Source: Sedimentibacter hydroxybenzoicus DSM 7310 | GTDB taxonomy: Bacteria > Bacillota > Clostridia > Tissierellales > Sedimentibacteraceae | Length of the DNA: 64,000 nucleotides | NCBI RefSeq assembly: GCF_013403245.1 | Contig: NZ_JACBNQ010000003.1 | Span: forward strand, 124,001 to 188,000 | Reading direction: 5' to 3' | In this document: positions 8,222 to 17,499 of the stretch, piece by piece | Layout of the letters: each line of letters starts with the position of its first letter | How positions within the stretch are numbered: position 1 is the stretch's first letter | The notes under the pieces: generated by a model | Seen by the model: only the letters and a program-made list of their open reading frames with translations | What the model was told of the DNA's origin: nothing | The model's database searches: none | Program-made: the position numbers and the translations under genes

Positions 8222-9322
8222 TTAATATGCCATATTCAATGGAATATAACCTGCCTGCTCAATACATTTTTGGCCTTCCTGCGATATCATCCATTCTAAA
8301 AATTCACCTGCAATATTTTGTTCATCCTCCTTGCGGATTACACCATAATAATTAGTAGTGAATGAATAGGATTTATTCCTTAAGTTTTCATCATCAGGCG
8401 AAACCCCTTCAACCTTAAGAACTTTTATATTTTCATTCTTATACAAGGTATCTATATAATATTTGTAAGTATATCCAATACTTGCCTGGCTGTTTTCATA
8501 TTCACCAACCGCGTCAACAAGCATTCCCATTCCTGCCGCAACTTTAACTATGTTTGGAGGAAGCATAGGAATACCCTTCATTACTAAATTTTCCATAGCA
8601 GTCTGGCTTCCGGAATTTTTTTCCCTTTGAAATGCCTTAATACTTTGATTCTTTCCCCCAACCTCTTGCCAGTTTGTAATTTCACCTGAATATATTTTTT
8701 GTATCTGTTCGATTGTAAGAGTGTCTACTGCATTATCCTTATGTGTTATAAAAACAAAGGCATCATAACAAACAGGTTCTATAATCAACTCAACATTGTT
8801 ATCCTTTGCTAATTTAATTTCTTCATCAGATGGTTCTGTAGCAATAATTAAGTCCACGGGATGATTCTCATCCAAAAACGTAGTTGCAGTTCTGATCATT
8901 CCCATTGTATTAGGTTTTTTAAATATTAAATTTTCATATGCGTAGTGAGTTGTTGTAAATGAAGCAAAATCATTGGCATCTTCATCCGTAAACTTTAAAT
9001 GCTGCCTTGCAAATTCAACTGCCATAGGTATTGCAACCGTTGATCCGTCAAGGCTTGGATATGTTCCGAACTCTATTTCATAATAGTCTTCCGGTCCATT
9101 GGGTGTATTCCAGCTTCCCTTCACTCTTCTTTCACCAAGCTGAAATTGACTGTTTTGAACATATTGCACCCAGTTTTTACTTCTTTGTACTTCCTGATTA
9201 ATGTGCGACCATGATCCCGTCTTATCAGGTATTCCCGTTTTATTTCTATTGGTTCTATTAAAAAAAATAAAAATTACTGCTGCCAAAAAAATGCAGATTA
9301 CAAAAATTTTTTTCTTTTTCAT
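8222..9322 (-). CDS. PstS-like substrate-binding protein
   Basis: A 366-residue extracytoplasmic protein of the phosphate-binding (PBP-like) superfamily. One N-terminal membrane segment (residues 5-21) acts as signal or anchor; there is no lipobox cysteine. Family features include SLDGSTVAIPMAVEFARQHL, then IYSGEITNWQEVGGKNQSIK and REKNSGSQTAMENLVMKG, the last being the anion-binding loop seen in PstS. No pst transporter genes are adjacent, so it may work as a stand-alone phosphate scavenger or as a sensor rather than as part of a local ABC transporter. ATG at 9322 follows AGGGGAAG. Confidence 0.75.
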   Translation of the reverse strand: MKKKKIFVICIFLAAVIFIFFNRTNRNKTGIPDKTGSWSHINQEVQRSKNWVQYVQNSQFQLGERRVKGSWNTPNGPEDYYEIEFGTYPSLDGSTVAIPMAVEFARQHLKFTDEDANDFASFTTTHYAYENLIFKKPNTMGMIRTATTFLDENHPVDLIIATEPSDEEIKLAKDNNVELIIEPVCYDAFVFITHKDNAVDTLTIEQIQKIYSGEITNWQEVGGKNQSIKAFQREKNSGSQTAMENLVMKGIPMLPPNIVKVAAGMGMLVDAVGEYENSQASIGYTYKYYIDTLYKNENIKVLKVEGVSPDDENLRNKSYSFTTNYYGVIRKEDEQNIAGEFLEWMISQEGQKCIEQAGYIPLNMAY

Positions 9323-9358
9323 TTACTTCCCCTTACTTTCTATTTATTATACTTACAG

Positions 9359-9403
9359 TATAAGCAACCGACACCAAATCTGAAAATTTGGATTAGCTGC
9401 TTA
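9359..9403 (-). repeat. Hairpin in the 5' leader of the PstS-like gene
   Basis: ATAAGCA at one end pairs with TGCTTAT at the other, and CCAAAT with ATTTGG inside, forming an interrupted stem-loop about 40 bases upstream of the start codon. It lacks a T-tract, so it is not a terminator. It may be a leader RNA structure or a protein-binding site. Confidence 0.45.
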
Positions 9404-9538
9404 TGTACCATATTAGTTAGACGTATTTTAATTTGAATTTGTTCTATCTTTCTATCCTATAATATAAATCTTTTATATGAACACTGCCATCTTTAGAAGC
9501 TATATAAGAAAATCAAGTTGGTTTTTAAAAAACTTTCT

Positions 9539-9587
9539 ATCAAAAAATAGTGGAGATTTGATGTATTATGTCAAATCTCCACTATTT
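9539..9587 (-). terminator. Strong intrinsic terminator
   Basis: AAATAGTGGAGATTTGA is repeated as its exact reverse complement around a nine-base loop, giving a 17-pair stem followed on the minus strand by TTTT. It lies 14 bases after the stop of the GGDEF gene. Confidence 0.85.
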
Positions 9588-9600
9588 CCTCTAAAATATT

Positions 9601-10671
9601 TTATGCTTGATTCAGCAGACTTTTTTTATACGCTGTTTTATTTTCGTACATACGTTTATCAGCTAACGATAAAAGATCATTCATTTGATTTGAACTTATT
9701 TCATGCGAAAAGGCAACACCGATAGCAAAACTGATTTTTATTTCACTCTCTTTAGAATTATACAGGTGAGTTTTCTCATTTAAATAATTCATATAATCAT
9801 TTATATTCTTTTGTGAACAATTTTCAAAAATCGCCACAAATTCGTCTCCGCCATTACGGCATGCAAATCCGTATGGACTGCTTGCTTCCTTTAAAATTGC
9901 AGCAAAATCTCTTATAAATTTATCTCCTGCTTCATGTCCGAGTAAATCGTTAGTAACCTTTAAATTATTCAGGTCAATATACACACACGCTAAGTCGGGC
10001 AAAATTTCCATTTCATTGTATTTAAGAATAATTTCATTACAATGCGCTCTGTTAGGTAGACCGGTCAAATTATCAATGTATGCGACTTGATTTAATGCAA
10101 CATTTTTATTCTGCACTAAAATTTTACTGATAAACTGCTGTATGCTGAAAATTAATATTAAAATTACACTTATAAATAATCTTGTTCGCATGGAAGCCAA
10201 TTTTTCTACTTTACTTTCAACGTATGCCTGAGTTTCAAATACCATGCTATTAGACATTTCATAATATTCATTACTTAAATTATAGAGTCGCAGAGGGTCA
10301 GCACCTGCCCTGTAATTATAAATTTCTTCTTTCAATTCTACCCATTTTACTTCTATAGCAGAAAGCAATTCCTGAAGCTTTTTATCTTCATGTATAGCAA
10401 AATGATTATTTTCATCATGCGTTTTTAACTGGCTAATTATACCGTCCAGTTGCTCTATAAGTTCATCGCTTGGTCTGTTTGATAATTCCTGCTTTATTAA
10501 TAGTTGAGTTCCTCCTCTTATAATACCCACATAATTAACGGATTTACTGTCATTATGCAGTATTTCGATTGAGAATTCAATAGAAAAAATACTTATTATC
10601 AATATTACTATAAATAAACTCTGAATTAACAATTTAACAAGATTATGTTTTATAAATATTAATATATTCAT
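9601..10671 (-). CDS. Membrane-bound diguanylate cyclase (GGDEF)
   Basis: A protein of about 356 residues with two membrane segments enclosing an extracellular helical sensor region of about 130 residues, then a cytoplasmic GGDEF domain. The active-site motif is intact (CRNGGDEFVAIF), as is LTGLPNRAHC at the domain start. It should make the second messenger c-di-GMP. The usual RxxD inhibitory site is not visible before the GGDEF motif, so product inhibition may be weak. The sensor part has a PilJ/four-helix-like character. ATG 10671 has AAAGGA upstream; starts at 10713 or a TTG at 10734 are alternatives. Confidence 0.85.
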   Translation of the reverse strand: MNILIFIKHNLVKLLIQSLFIVILIISIFSIEFSIEILHNDSKSVNYVGIIRGGTQLLIKQELSNRPSDELIEQLDGIISQLKTHDENNHFAIHEDKKLQELLSAIEVKWVELKEEIYNYRAGADPLRLYNLSNEYYEMSNSMVFETQAYVESKVEKLASMRTRLFISVILILIFSIQQFISKILVQNKNVALNQVAYIDNLTGLPNRAHCNEIILKYNEMEILPDLACVYIDLNNLKVTNDLLGHEAGDKFIRDFAAILKEASSPYGFACRNGGDEFVAIFENCSQKNINDYMNYLNEKTHLYNSKESEIKISFAIGVAFSHEISSNQMNDLLSLADKRMYENKTAYKKSLLNQA

Positions 10672-10817
10672 ATATGAGTAATTATCCTTTAGGGTCTGAT
10701 TTAGAGAAAACATCTTCTTATTTTTTTCTAACAATATATTACAATAAATTGTATATTAAAACAAGAATTATTTTCAGTAAAAAAAATTTATTATATGCAA
10801 AAAAAATAATTACTGTT

Positions 10818-11597
10818 TCATTTATACTCTATAAGTTTCCCCGCTTCATACTTATATAATTTAGGTTCAACATTTTGTAATCCTGATTTAATAATCCATT
10901 CGTCATTTATTGTGTCTAGGTATGCATATAAATTTCCGGTAGCTTCGGTTATTTCTGCTCTCTCAAAGCAATCATTATTCCATCTGTATATATCTACAAA
11001 TGGTGGCAGGCTTCCTGTAGAACCGGCAATTAATTCATCTTGACCATCTCTGTCTAAATCAGCAATAGCAGGAGAACCCATAGTTAATAAATTTTCCCAT
11101 TCATTACTATCTTTATTATAAGCTATTACTTTTAATTCTATGTAGGTAGCACCCATACCACCGGTAATATTAATTTCCTTGATACCATCATAGGTTCTGT
11201 CAGATAAATTTACATCTATACCATTAAATCCATAACTACTGATTTCTCCTAGTTCATACAATTTATTGTCATGCTCTAAAAATCCATATATTGTTCCTTC
11301 ACCAGGCCTTAATTCGGGGTTTTCGTTACTGTCTACATACAAATGCACTGTTGATTCTATCTGATTAGGCAAGTCACCAAAATAAATGCTTTTTCCTCTG
11401 ATCCATCCTTCTTCCGGTAACCCCTCTATTAATGCCGTTTTTGGTACAGATGTAAACGACAAATCAATTACATTTTTATATGTATTGTCGTTGTTTTCAA
11501 TAATATCATTACCATTCTCTATTAATTCTTCATTATTATTTGCACATGCCGCAAGCATCATAATGATTGTAATCAAAAAAATCAGTTTTGCTTTCAC
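10818..11597 (-). CDS. Lipoprotein with FG-GAP/VCBS-like segment
   Basis: A 259-residue predicted lipoprotein. The signal peptide ends in the lipobox LAAC (C18), so it should be acylated and anchored to the outer face of the membrane. Residues 175-200 (SPAIADLDRDGQDELIAGST) resemble an FG-GAP/VCBS calcium-binding blade. The rest has no recognised domain. The start is GTG with GGAAGG upstream. It follows a sigma-factor cluster on the same strand by 26 bases and may belong to that operon or regulon. Confidence 0.65.
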   Translation of the reverse strand: MKAKLIFLITIIMMLAACANNNEELIENGNDIIENNDNTYKNVIDLSFTSVPKTALIEGLPEEGWIRGKSIYFGDLPNQIESTVHLYVDSNENPELRPGEGTIYGFLEHDNKLYELGEISSYGFNGIDVNLSDRTYDGIKEINITGGMGATYIELKVIAYNKDSNEWENLLTMGSPAIADLDRDGQDELIAGSTGSLPPFVDIYRWNNDCFERAEITEATGNLYAYLDTINDEWIIKSGLQNVEPKLYKYEAGKLIEYK

Positions 11598-11623
11598 ATT
11601 AATTCCTTCCGTTCATTTATGAT

Positions 11624-12301
11624 TTATTCTCTGATATGTAATGATTCAGCTATTTTAATAATCTCTTCTCTGCTTTCATAACCTGAAATCATATGCACAT
11701 AATTATTGTCATTGATTATTATGGTTGTTAGACCATTTTTACTGTATATTATTCCACTCTTGTCCTTAATCGTTATTTCTTCTGTTGTTATCCCTTCTGT
11801 ATCTACTGCCATACTCACACCTAAAGTAAATTGGTCAACCATAATTAGTTGATCTTTTTCATTAGCGTAAACCAGAAAATGCATCGATTTCATATCCTTG
11901 CTTTCTTCAATTAAAGTATATCCTTCAGTCATGTATAAAGGTACGTATACGTCTTCAATCATTTCAGGAACTGCGATATTTTTTTCATTGTCAAACAAAA
12001 TCTCTGAAAATTCAGTATATATTTTTTCGGTCAGCTTGATTATCGGCAGCCTAAAAGCTTCAACACTCATGGATGCCGCAGCGATAATTATTATTAACGA
12101 TGCGGCAACAATACTTCTCCTGACTTTGAATTTATCTATATTAACATATTTTATATTTGCTTTCTTTATTAAAGTTTTCATCCTTTTATCGAATTCATCT
12201 GAAAAGCTATAGTATTCTTTTAAATCTACGGACGAAGGAATAGTATTCAACTCATTTTCCATTGAAATTATCAATGCATTTTTTAATATTTCATTAGCCA
12301 T
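11624..12301 (-). CDS. Membrane protein, probable anti-sigma partner (DUF4367-like)
   Basis: A 225-residue protein with an N-terminal cytoplasmic part of about 65 residues, one membrane segment (about 64-84) and an extracytoplasmic domain. The latter has the pattern YVPLYMTEGYTLIEESKD followed by beta strands ending in YVHMISGYESREEIIKIAES. This is the layout of DUF4367-type proteins that follow ECF sigma genes in Clostridia and Bacilli and may sense envelope stress. Two sigma-like genes lie directly upstream on the same strand. Anti-sigma function is inferred from context. Confidence 0.65.
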   Translation of the reverse strand: MANEILKNALIISMENELNTIPSSVDLKEYYSFSDEFDKRMKTLIKKANIKYVNIDKFKVRRSIVAASLIIIIAAASMSVEAFRLPIIKLTEKIYTEFSEILFDNEKNIAVPEMIEDVYVPLYMTEGYTLIEESKDMKSMHFLVYANEKDQLIMVDQFTLGVSMAVDTEGITTEEITIKDKSGIIYSKNGLTTIIINDNNYVHMISGYESREEIIKIAESLHIRE

Positions 12302-12331
12302 ATCAATTTCCCTTTCTTGCTAATACACCCG

Positions 12332-12739
12332 TTAATCTATTTGACCTATACTGATATGTTCTTTAAGTTCTTTTCTGCCATATATAAGTTCCTTATACAG
12401 TTCTCCGTATGACCCTGATAATGGTGTGTTATCTGACAACTTAAATCCCAGTATGTCTTTCCAGATTACCAATGCTCTGTTTACCGGCTTAAGCTTTAAC
12501 AATGCACTTTGAATTCCTTTTATGTTATCGTTACATCTTGATTTCGGCATGATTAAATATATTTTGAATAATTCTAAAATAGTTAATTTGAACATACCTA
12601 CAGTTATTTCATTATCTTTATTAAAATTACTAATCGTATTCATTATTGCTTTTGTTGATATTTCTTCAGCAATTTCTTTATCACCGGTCAGCTGAAAGGC
12701 AACCGAATATATCCTATTAAAATAAACTTCGATATTCAT
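12332..12739 (-). CDS. Degenerate sigma-factor-like protein
   Basis: A 135-residue protein resembling a small ECF sigma factor in outline. An N-terminal region-2-like part reads YFNRIYSVAFQLTGDKEIAE and the C-terminal part aligns loosely with region 4 (ALVIWKDILGFKLSD, then ELYKELIYGRKELKE). The recognition helix of region 4 has no clear helix-turn-helix and the region-2 residues that contact core polymerase are weak. The ATG at 12739 has GGTGG upstream. It sits between a complete ECF sigma gene and a membrane protein. It might be a co-sigma, a modulator or a decaying duplicate. Confidence 0.55.
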   Translation of the reverse strand: MNIEVYFNRIYSVAFQLTGDKEIAEEISTKAIMNTISNFNKDNEITVGMFKLTILELFKIYLIMPKSRCNDNIKGIQSALLKLKPVNRALVIWKDILGFKLSDNTPLSGSYGELYKELIYGRKELKEHISIGQID

Positions 12740-12853
12740 AAATTCTACCCACCTATATGCTCTGATAATTCTCTCTACTATATAAACAATTTTAAATGGC
12801 ATATGGGGACAAAAAATATAAAAAAATTTAAAAATTTTTTTGCTTTCACTTGC

Positions 12854-13387
12854 TTACATTGCTTCTTTAATGTTTTCGGCTAATTTTCTTCTTCCTCTTT
12901 GCAGCCTTTTTTTCACGGCCTCATTGGAAATATTAATTAATATTGATATCTCCTGAGTGCTGAGTTCCTCTACGTACGATAAATACAGCACATCCTTATA
13001 TATCACCGGTAAATTCATAATCTCTTCTATTATGAAATCAAAGGACAGTTTTGACAATATCTCATCTTCTAAGCTTATATCGTATGAAACATTTTCTTCG
13101 AAATCTTCAATTTCAACAATTGGTTTTTGTTTTTTCAGAATATTAAAAGAAATGTTCCTGACTATAATTACAACATATCCTTTTGTTCTTGAACTTATAA
13201 CATCCGATATATTGTCCATGCTTTTAGCAATATTTATAAACGCATCATGAACAGCATCTTCGGATAAATAATCATCCTTTAAGATGCTCTTAGCCACATA
13301 AAACATTGTGAGCTTGTAATTGTTATAAATTTGCTCAAATTTGCTTTTTTCTTCTTCAGTATCCAATAAGCTTAAATAAATTAACAT
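12854..13387 (-). CDS. ECF RNA polymerase sigma factor
   Basis: A 177-residue sigma-70 family protein. Region 2 shows SEDAVHDAFINIAKSMDNIS and region 4 has DVLYLSYVEELSTQEISILI followed by the recognition helix NISNEAVKKRLQRGRRKL. The length is normal for the ECF group. AAAGGA precedes the ATG by seven bases. It leads a cluster of a sigma-like protein and a DUF4367-like membrane protein on the same strand, which is a typical sigma/anti-sigma arrangement. The signal is unknown. Confidence 0.85.
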   Translation of the reverse strand: MLIYLSLLDTEEEKSKFEQIYNNYKLTMFYVAKSILKDDYLSEDAVHDAFINIAKSMDNISDVISSRTKGYVVIIVRNISFNILKKQKPIVEIEDFEENVSYDISLEDEILSKLSFDFIIEEIMNLPVIYKDVLYLSYVEELSTQEISILINISNEAVKKRLQRGRRKLAENIKEAM

Positions 13388-13498
13388 ATAAAAATCCTTT
13401 TTATTTAAATTTTTTGTTTATTATCTGAATTTTATTTTAATATTGCCTTCAAGCCTTGTAGTCATAACTAATATTATGTAAACAATACATAAGTTAAT

Positions 13499-14203
13499 TT
13501 AAGATTTCCACGGGCGTAAGCTTCCTAACCATCCCTGCTCTTTCCAATATTCTACATCTGTTTTATTGAAACCGCCTTTTTTTTGAGCTATGCGCATTGC
13601 ATGAAACAGTGCTTTTACCTTTATGCTCGGTGTCACATTCTTGAATTTTTTTATTATTTTTGAAGATATTTTATCTACATCCTTATAAATGACAGATTTT
13701 TTATCATCACTCACACTGTTCCAGTCGATTGCTGCAACACCTTTTCCATATCTGAATATTCTTGCTATCCCCCAAAAGGTAAGGCTGTCTGCAATGTCCT
13801 TATTTGTTGATTTCATGCCTGCTCCTGCTGCTGTAGAAATAACGAGAGCAATTTTTCCGAACATTGCTTTATTTGGCCGGTGAACCATCCATTGATATCC
13901 GAAATTGTCAAGCAATGCTTTCATTTGACCTGTAGTGTGATATACGTATACGGGACTGGCAAAAATCAACATATCGGCTTTTTCAAGTGCAATTCTAATT
14001 TTATTTACCTGTTCATAATCAGGGCAGTATTCCTCTCCCTTCATGAAACACAGACTGCAGCCTTTACAAAAATGGGGCATATCCCTTGGAAGAAAAATTT
14101 CCCTTACTTCGGATTTTTCATCTCTCAGCTTGTTTAAAAACAATTGCGCAATGTTATATGTGCTTCCTTTGCGCTCAGTACCATAAACCAAAGTTATATT
14201 CAT
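13499..14203 (-). CDS. Flavodoxin-like NAD(P)H-dependent FMN reductase
   Basis: A 234-residue protein of the flavodoxin-like iron-sulfur flavoprotein/FMN reductase group. The FMN phosphate loop is YGTERKGSTYNIAQLF near the N-terminus. A Cys cluster follows (FCKGCSLCFMKGEEYCPDY, residues about 45-63). The isoalloxazine-binding segment is ASPVYVYHTTGQMKALLDNF. The three to four cysteines recall iron-sulfur flavoproteins of anaerobes. It begins 7 bases after purB and is probably cotranscribed. The electron donor and substrate are not evident. Confidence 0.8.
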   Translation of the reverse strand: MNITLVYGTERKGSTYNIAQLFLNKLRDEKSEVREIFLPRDMPHFCKGCSLCFMKGEEYCPDYEQVNKIRIALEKADMLIFASPVYVYHTTGQMKALLDNFGYQWMVHRPNKAMFGKIALVISTAAGAGMKSTNKDIADSLTFWGIARIFRYGKGVAAIDWNSVSDDKKSVIYKDVDKISSKIIKKFKNVTPSIKVKALFHAMRIAQKKGGFNKTDVEYWKEQGWLGSLRPWKS

Positions 14204-14210
14204 AATGTAC

Positions 14211-15644
14211 TTACACCTTTAACTCGATATCCACGCCGAGCAAATCACGGTTTTCTTCAAGAAGAGGTTCTATGGTCTCATTGAAGAATTCCTCCACCTG
14301 CTGCGGCGCCCTTCCCGTGTAATTTGCCGGATTTATTGTAATTTCAATCTCTTCTCTTGACATATTTATAACATTGCTCTTTGACATCCTCTCAATCAGG
14401 TCATTCGGCATTCCGAATTTTTTAACCTGCTCTGCTGCCTGCATTGAAAGAACTCTTATTTCTTCGTGGAGATCCTGCCTGTTTCCTCCGCGCTTAACTG
14501 CTTCCATAATGATATTTTCTGTTGCCATAAAAGGAAGCTCTTCATTTATATGCTTTTCTATTACTTTTTCATTTACGACCATTCCACCGAATATATTGAT
14601 TGCAATACCTAAAATTGCATCTGCCGCCAAAAATCCCTGGGGTATTGCCAATCTTTTAATTGCCGAATCATCCAATGTTCTTTCTAACCACTGCGTAGTA
14701 ACCGTATTAGCCATGTTTGCTTCATTGGAAATAATAAAACGTGCCAATGATGCAATTCTTTCGCTTCTCATAGGATTTCTTTTATATGCCATTGCAGAAG
14801 AACCGATTTGATTTTTTTCAAATGGCTCTTCTATTTCTTTTTGACTTTGGAGTATTCTAATATCATTAGTCATCTTATGTAAGCTTTGGGCAATGCCGCT
14901 TAAGGTTGACAATACGTAAAAATCAACCTTTCTTGTATATGTCTGTCCGGTTAATTTAAAGGCATCCTTAAAACCCATTTTCTCTACAACCTTTTTCTCT
15001 AACTCTTTTACCTTATCTCCGTCGTTGTCAAACAGGTTCATAAAGCTTGCCTGAGTTCCCGTAGTTCCTTTGACACCTCTCAGCTTAACCAACGACAACA
15101 CATGATTAACTTCCTCATAATCTAAATATAAATCCTGAAGCCACAGGGAAGCTCTTTTACCCACCGTTGTAAGCTGAGCCGGCTGGTAATGAGTGTATCC
15201 CAATGCCGGTAAATCCTTATATTTTAAACAAAAATCCGATAGAACCTTTATTAAATTAATCAATTTCTTTTTTAGCAGCAATAATGCTTCCTTCATTAAT
15301 ATTGCATCCGTATTATCCACTACATACATGCTTGTTGCACCAAGATGGATAATTGGCATAGCAGAGGGACAACACGTACCAAAGGTATGTACATGTGCCA
15401 TAACATCATGTCTGAATTCCTTTTCTTTTTGTGCTGCCAAATCATAATCAATATTATAAATGTTGGCTTTCATTTCTTCTATTTGTTCGCCTGTTATGCT
15501 TAATCCTAATTCCTTCTCCGCTTCCGCCAAAGCAACCCAAAGCTTTCTCCATGTTGAAAATTTCTTTTCATCAGAAAATATATATAGCATTTCCTTGCTT
15601 GAATATCTTGTTATAAGCGGATTTTCATATGTATCTCTCGACAT
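14211..15644 (-). CDS. purB: Adenylosuccinate lyase
   Basis: PurB cleaves SAICAR in de novo purine synthesis and adenylosuccinate in AMP synthesis, releasing fumarate in both. The protein has 477 residues. The fumarase/aspartase-superfamily signature is SSAMAYKRNPMRSERI (about residue 285), with the catalytic serine loop intact. HDVMAHVHTFG and LGATSMYVVDNTD are the other conserved regions. The ATG at 15644 follows GGAGG. The gene is not in a purine operon here; it is followed only by the flavoprotein gene. Confidence 0.95.
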   Translation of the reverse strand: MSRDTYENPLITRYSSKEMLYIFSDEKKFSTWRKLWVALAEAEKELGLSITGEQIEEMKANIYNIDYDLAAQKEKEFRHDVMAHVHTFGTCCPSAMPIIHLGATSMYVVDNTDAILMKEALLLLKKKLINLIKVLSDFCLKYKDLPALGYTHYQPAQLTTVGKRASLWLQDLYLDYEEVNHVLSLVKLRGVKGTTGTQASFMNLFDNDGDKVKELEKKVVEKMGFKDAFKLTGQTYTRKVDFYVLSTLSGIAQSLHKMTNDIRILQSQKEIEEPFEKNQIGSSAMAYKRNPMRSERIASLARFIISNEANMANTVTTQWLERTLDDSAIKRLAIPQGFLAADAILGIAINIFGGMVVNEKVIEKHINEELPFMATENIIMEAVKRGGNRQDLHEEIRVLSMQAAEQVKKFGMPNDLIERMSKSNVINMSREEIEITINPANYTGRAPQQVEEFFNETIEPLLEENRDLLGVDIELKV

Positions 15645-15693
15645 TACAGCCTCCATAACGATTAAATTGTGATAATATTATTTTATCTCTAAA

Positions 15694-15724
15694 TTAAAAA
15701 GAAGTAAACATTAAAGTTTACTTC
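15694..15724 (-). terminator. Intrinsic terminator after rny
   Basis: GAAGTAAAC and GTTTACTTC pair around a six-base loop and are followed on the minus strand by TTTTTAATTT. It lies 15 bases past the rny stop. Confidence 0.85.
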
Positions 15725-15738
15725 CATATATTTCTTTT

Positions 15739-17271
15739 TTATTTTGCGTATTCCGTTGCTCTTGATTCTCTGATTACATTAACTTTAATCTGACCCGGAT
15801 ATTCCATTTCTTCTTCTATCTTCTTAACTATGTCTTTCGCAATCAAAATTATGCTTGAATCGCTTGTTACATCTGGTTTAACGATGATTCTAACTTCTCT
15901 TCCTGCCTGAATAGCAAAAGATTTTTCTACCCCTTCAAATGAGTTCGATATTTCTTCAAGTTTTTCTAATCTCTTAATATAAGTTTCAAGTGTTTCTCTT
16001 CTTGCACCCGGTCTTGCCGCCGATATAGCATCAGCTGCTTGAACCAATACAGCCTCAACAGTCTGTGGCTCTATATCTCCATGATGAGCAGCGATTCCAT
16101 GAATTACGGCTTTGCTTTCTTTATATTTCCTTGCAAGATCCTCTCCTATAGTAACATGAGGACCTTCGACTTCATGATCAACTGCTTTGCCTATATCGTG
16201 TAATAAGCCGGCACGCTTCGCGATTTTAACATCTGCTCCTAATTCTGCTGCCATTATACCCGCCAAATATGATACTTCCATAGAATGCTTCAATACATTT
16301 TGCCCGTAGCTTGTTCTAAACTTTAGTCTACCTAAAAGCTTTACAAGTTCAGGATGAAGTCCATGTATGCCGGTATCTAGTGTCGCCTGTTCACCTTCGT
16401 CTTTAATTTGCTGTTCAACTTCTTTTTTAGCTTTTTCAACCATTTCTTCAATTCTTGCAGGATGTATTCTACCGTCTGCAATTAATTTTTCAAGTGCTAA
16501 TCTTGCAACTTCTCTTCTAATAGGATCAAATCCGGAAATTACTACTGCTTCCGGTGTATCATCTATTATAATATCTATACCTGTTAATTGCTCAAGAGCT
16601 CTGATGTTTCTTCCTTCTCTTCCTATTATTCTGCCCTTCATTTCATCGTTAGGCAGATCAACTACAGATACAGTGGTTTCCGCTACATGGTCTGCAGAAC
16701 ATTTTTGAATCGCATATGTAATTATTTCACGTGCTTTTCTCTCTGCATTTTCCTTTGCTTCTTTCTCTATTTCTTTCACTGCAATTGAAGCCTCTTGCTC
16801 TGCTTCTCTTTTAATGTTGTCGATCAATATGCTTTTTGCTTCTTCGGTTGAAAGTCCGGAAATTCTTTCTAACTCTTCTAATTGCTTTTGATGGATTGCT
16901 TCTAAATTATTTTGTTTATTTTCAACTTCCTTTAATTTCTTTTGAAGCGTTTCATCTTTCTTTTCAACCTGCATACTTTTAGCATCCAGCATTTCTTCTT
17001 TTTTGATTAGTCTTTTTTCTGATCTTTGTATTTCGCTTCGTCTTTCCTTGTTTTCTCTTTCATATTCATTTCTCATTCTGTGAGCTTCGTCTTTTGCTTC
17101 AACAAGAATTTCTTTCTTCTTTGTTTCTGCATCTTTTGTTGCCTCATCGATTATCCTTTTAGCTTCTTGTTCAGCACTACCAATTTTGCTTTCAGATATA
17201 TTTTTACGAATTATAAATCCTATTACTATACCTATTATTGCGCAGATAATACCTACTATTATTTCGAACAA
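15739..17271 (-). CDS. rny: Ribonuclease Y
   Basis: RNase Y is the membrane-anchored endoribonuclease that starts mRNA decay in many Firmicutes. The 510-residue protein shows all parts in order: an N-terminal membrane segment (about 2-22), a long charged coiled coil (about 25-195), a KH RNA-binding domain with [19 protein letters not shown], and an HD phosphohydrolase domain with [12 protein letters not shown]. The start is a TTG with GGGAGGTG five bases before it. It follows recA in a common Clostridia order but has its own spacer of about 200 bases and a terminator on each side. Confidence 0.96.
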   Translation of the reverse strand: MFEIIVGIICAIIGIVIGFIIRKNISESKIGSAEQEAKRIIDEATKDAETKKKEILVEAKDEAHRMRNEYERENKERRSEIQRSEKRLIKKEEMLDAKSMQVEKKDETLQKKLKEVENKQNNLEAIHQKQLEELERISGLSTEEAKSILIDNIKREAEQEASIAVKEIEKEAKENAERKAREIITYAIQKCSADHVAETTVSVVDLPNDEMKGRIIGREGRNIRALEQLTGIDIIIDDTPEAVVISGFDPIRREVARLALEKLIADGRIHPARIEEMVEKAKKEVEQQIKDEGEQATLDTGIHGLHPELVKLLGRLKFRTSYGQNVLKHSMEVSYLAGIMAAELGADVKIAKRAGLLHDIGKAVDHEVEGPHVTIGEDLARKYKESKAVIHGIAAHHGDIEPQTVEAVLVQAADAISAARPGARRETLETYIKRLEKLEEISNSFEGVEKSFAIQAGREVRIIVKPDVTSDSSIILIAKDIVKKIEEEMEYPGQIKVNVIRESRATEYAK

Positions 17272-17435
17272 TTCAGCACCTCCCGTTATTAAATTTTCAA
17301 GCTGCGAAATATTTACATTTAACTGTTTTTTTATTAAATGATAATTTCTAAATTATATGAAATATTAAGTCATTTCTTGATACTTGAATATAATATATTC
17401 TATAATTTTTTATGTATTATGTCAAGACAAATAGC

Positions 17436-17465
17436 AAAAAAACAGAACAGCAGTGAGCCGTTCTG
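17436..17465 (-). terminator. Intrinsic terminator after recA
   Basis: CAGAACGG and CTGTTCTG pair imperfectly around a short loop on the minus strand and are followed by seven T residues. It lies 35 bases past the recA stop. Confidence 0.85.
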
Positions 17466-17499
17466 ACTATTTTAATAAATTCTAGGTAAACTCATTGTA

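Noticed and set aside
9430-9445. LexA-like GAATTTGTTC upstream of the PstS-like gene
   Set aside because: The half-sites are two bases too close for a GAAC-N4-GTTC box.
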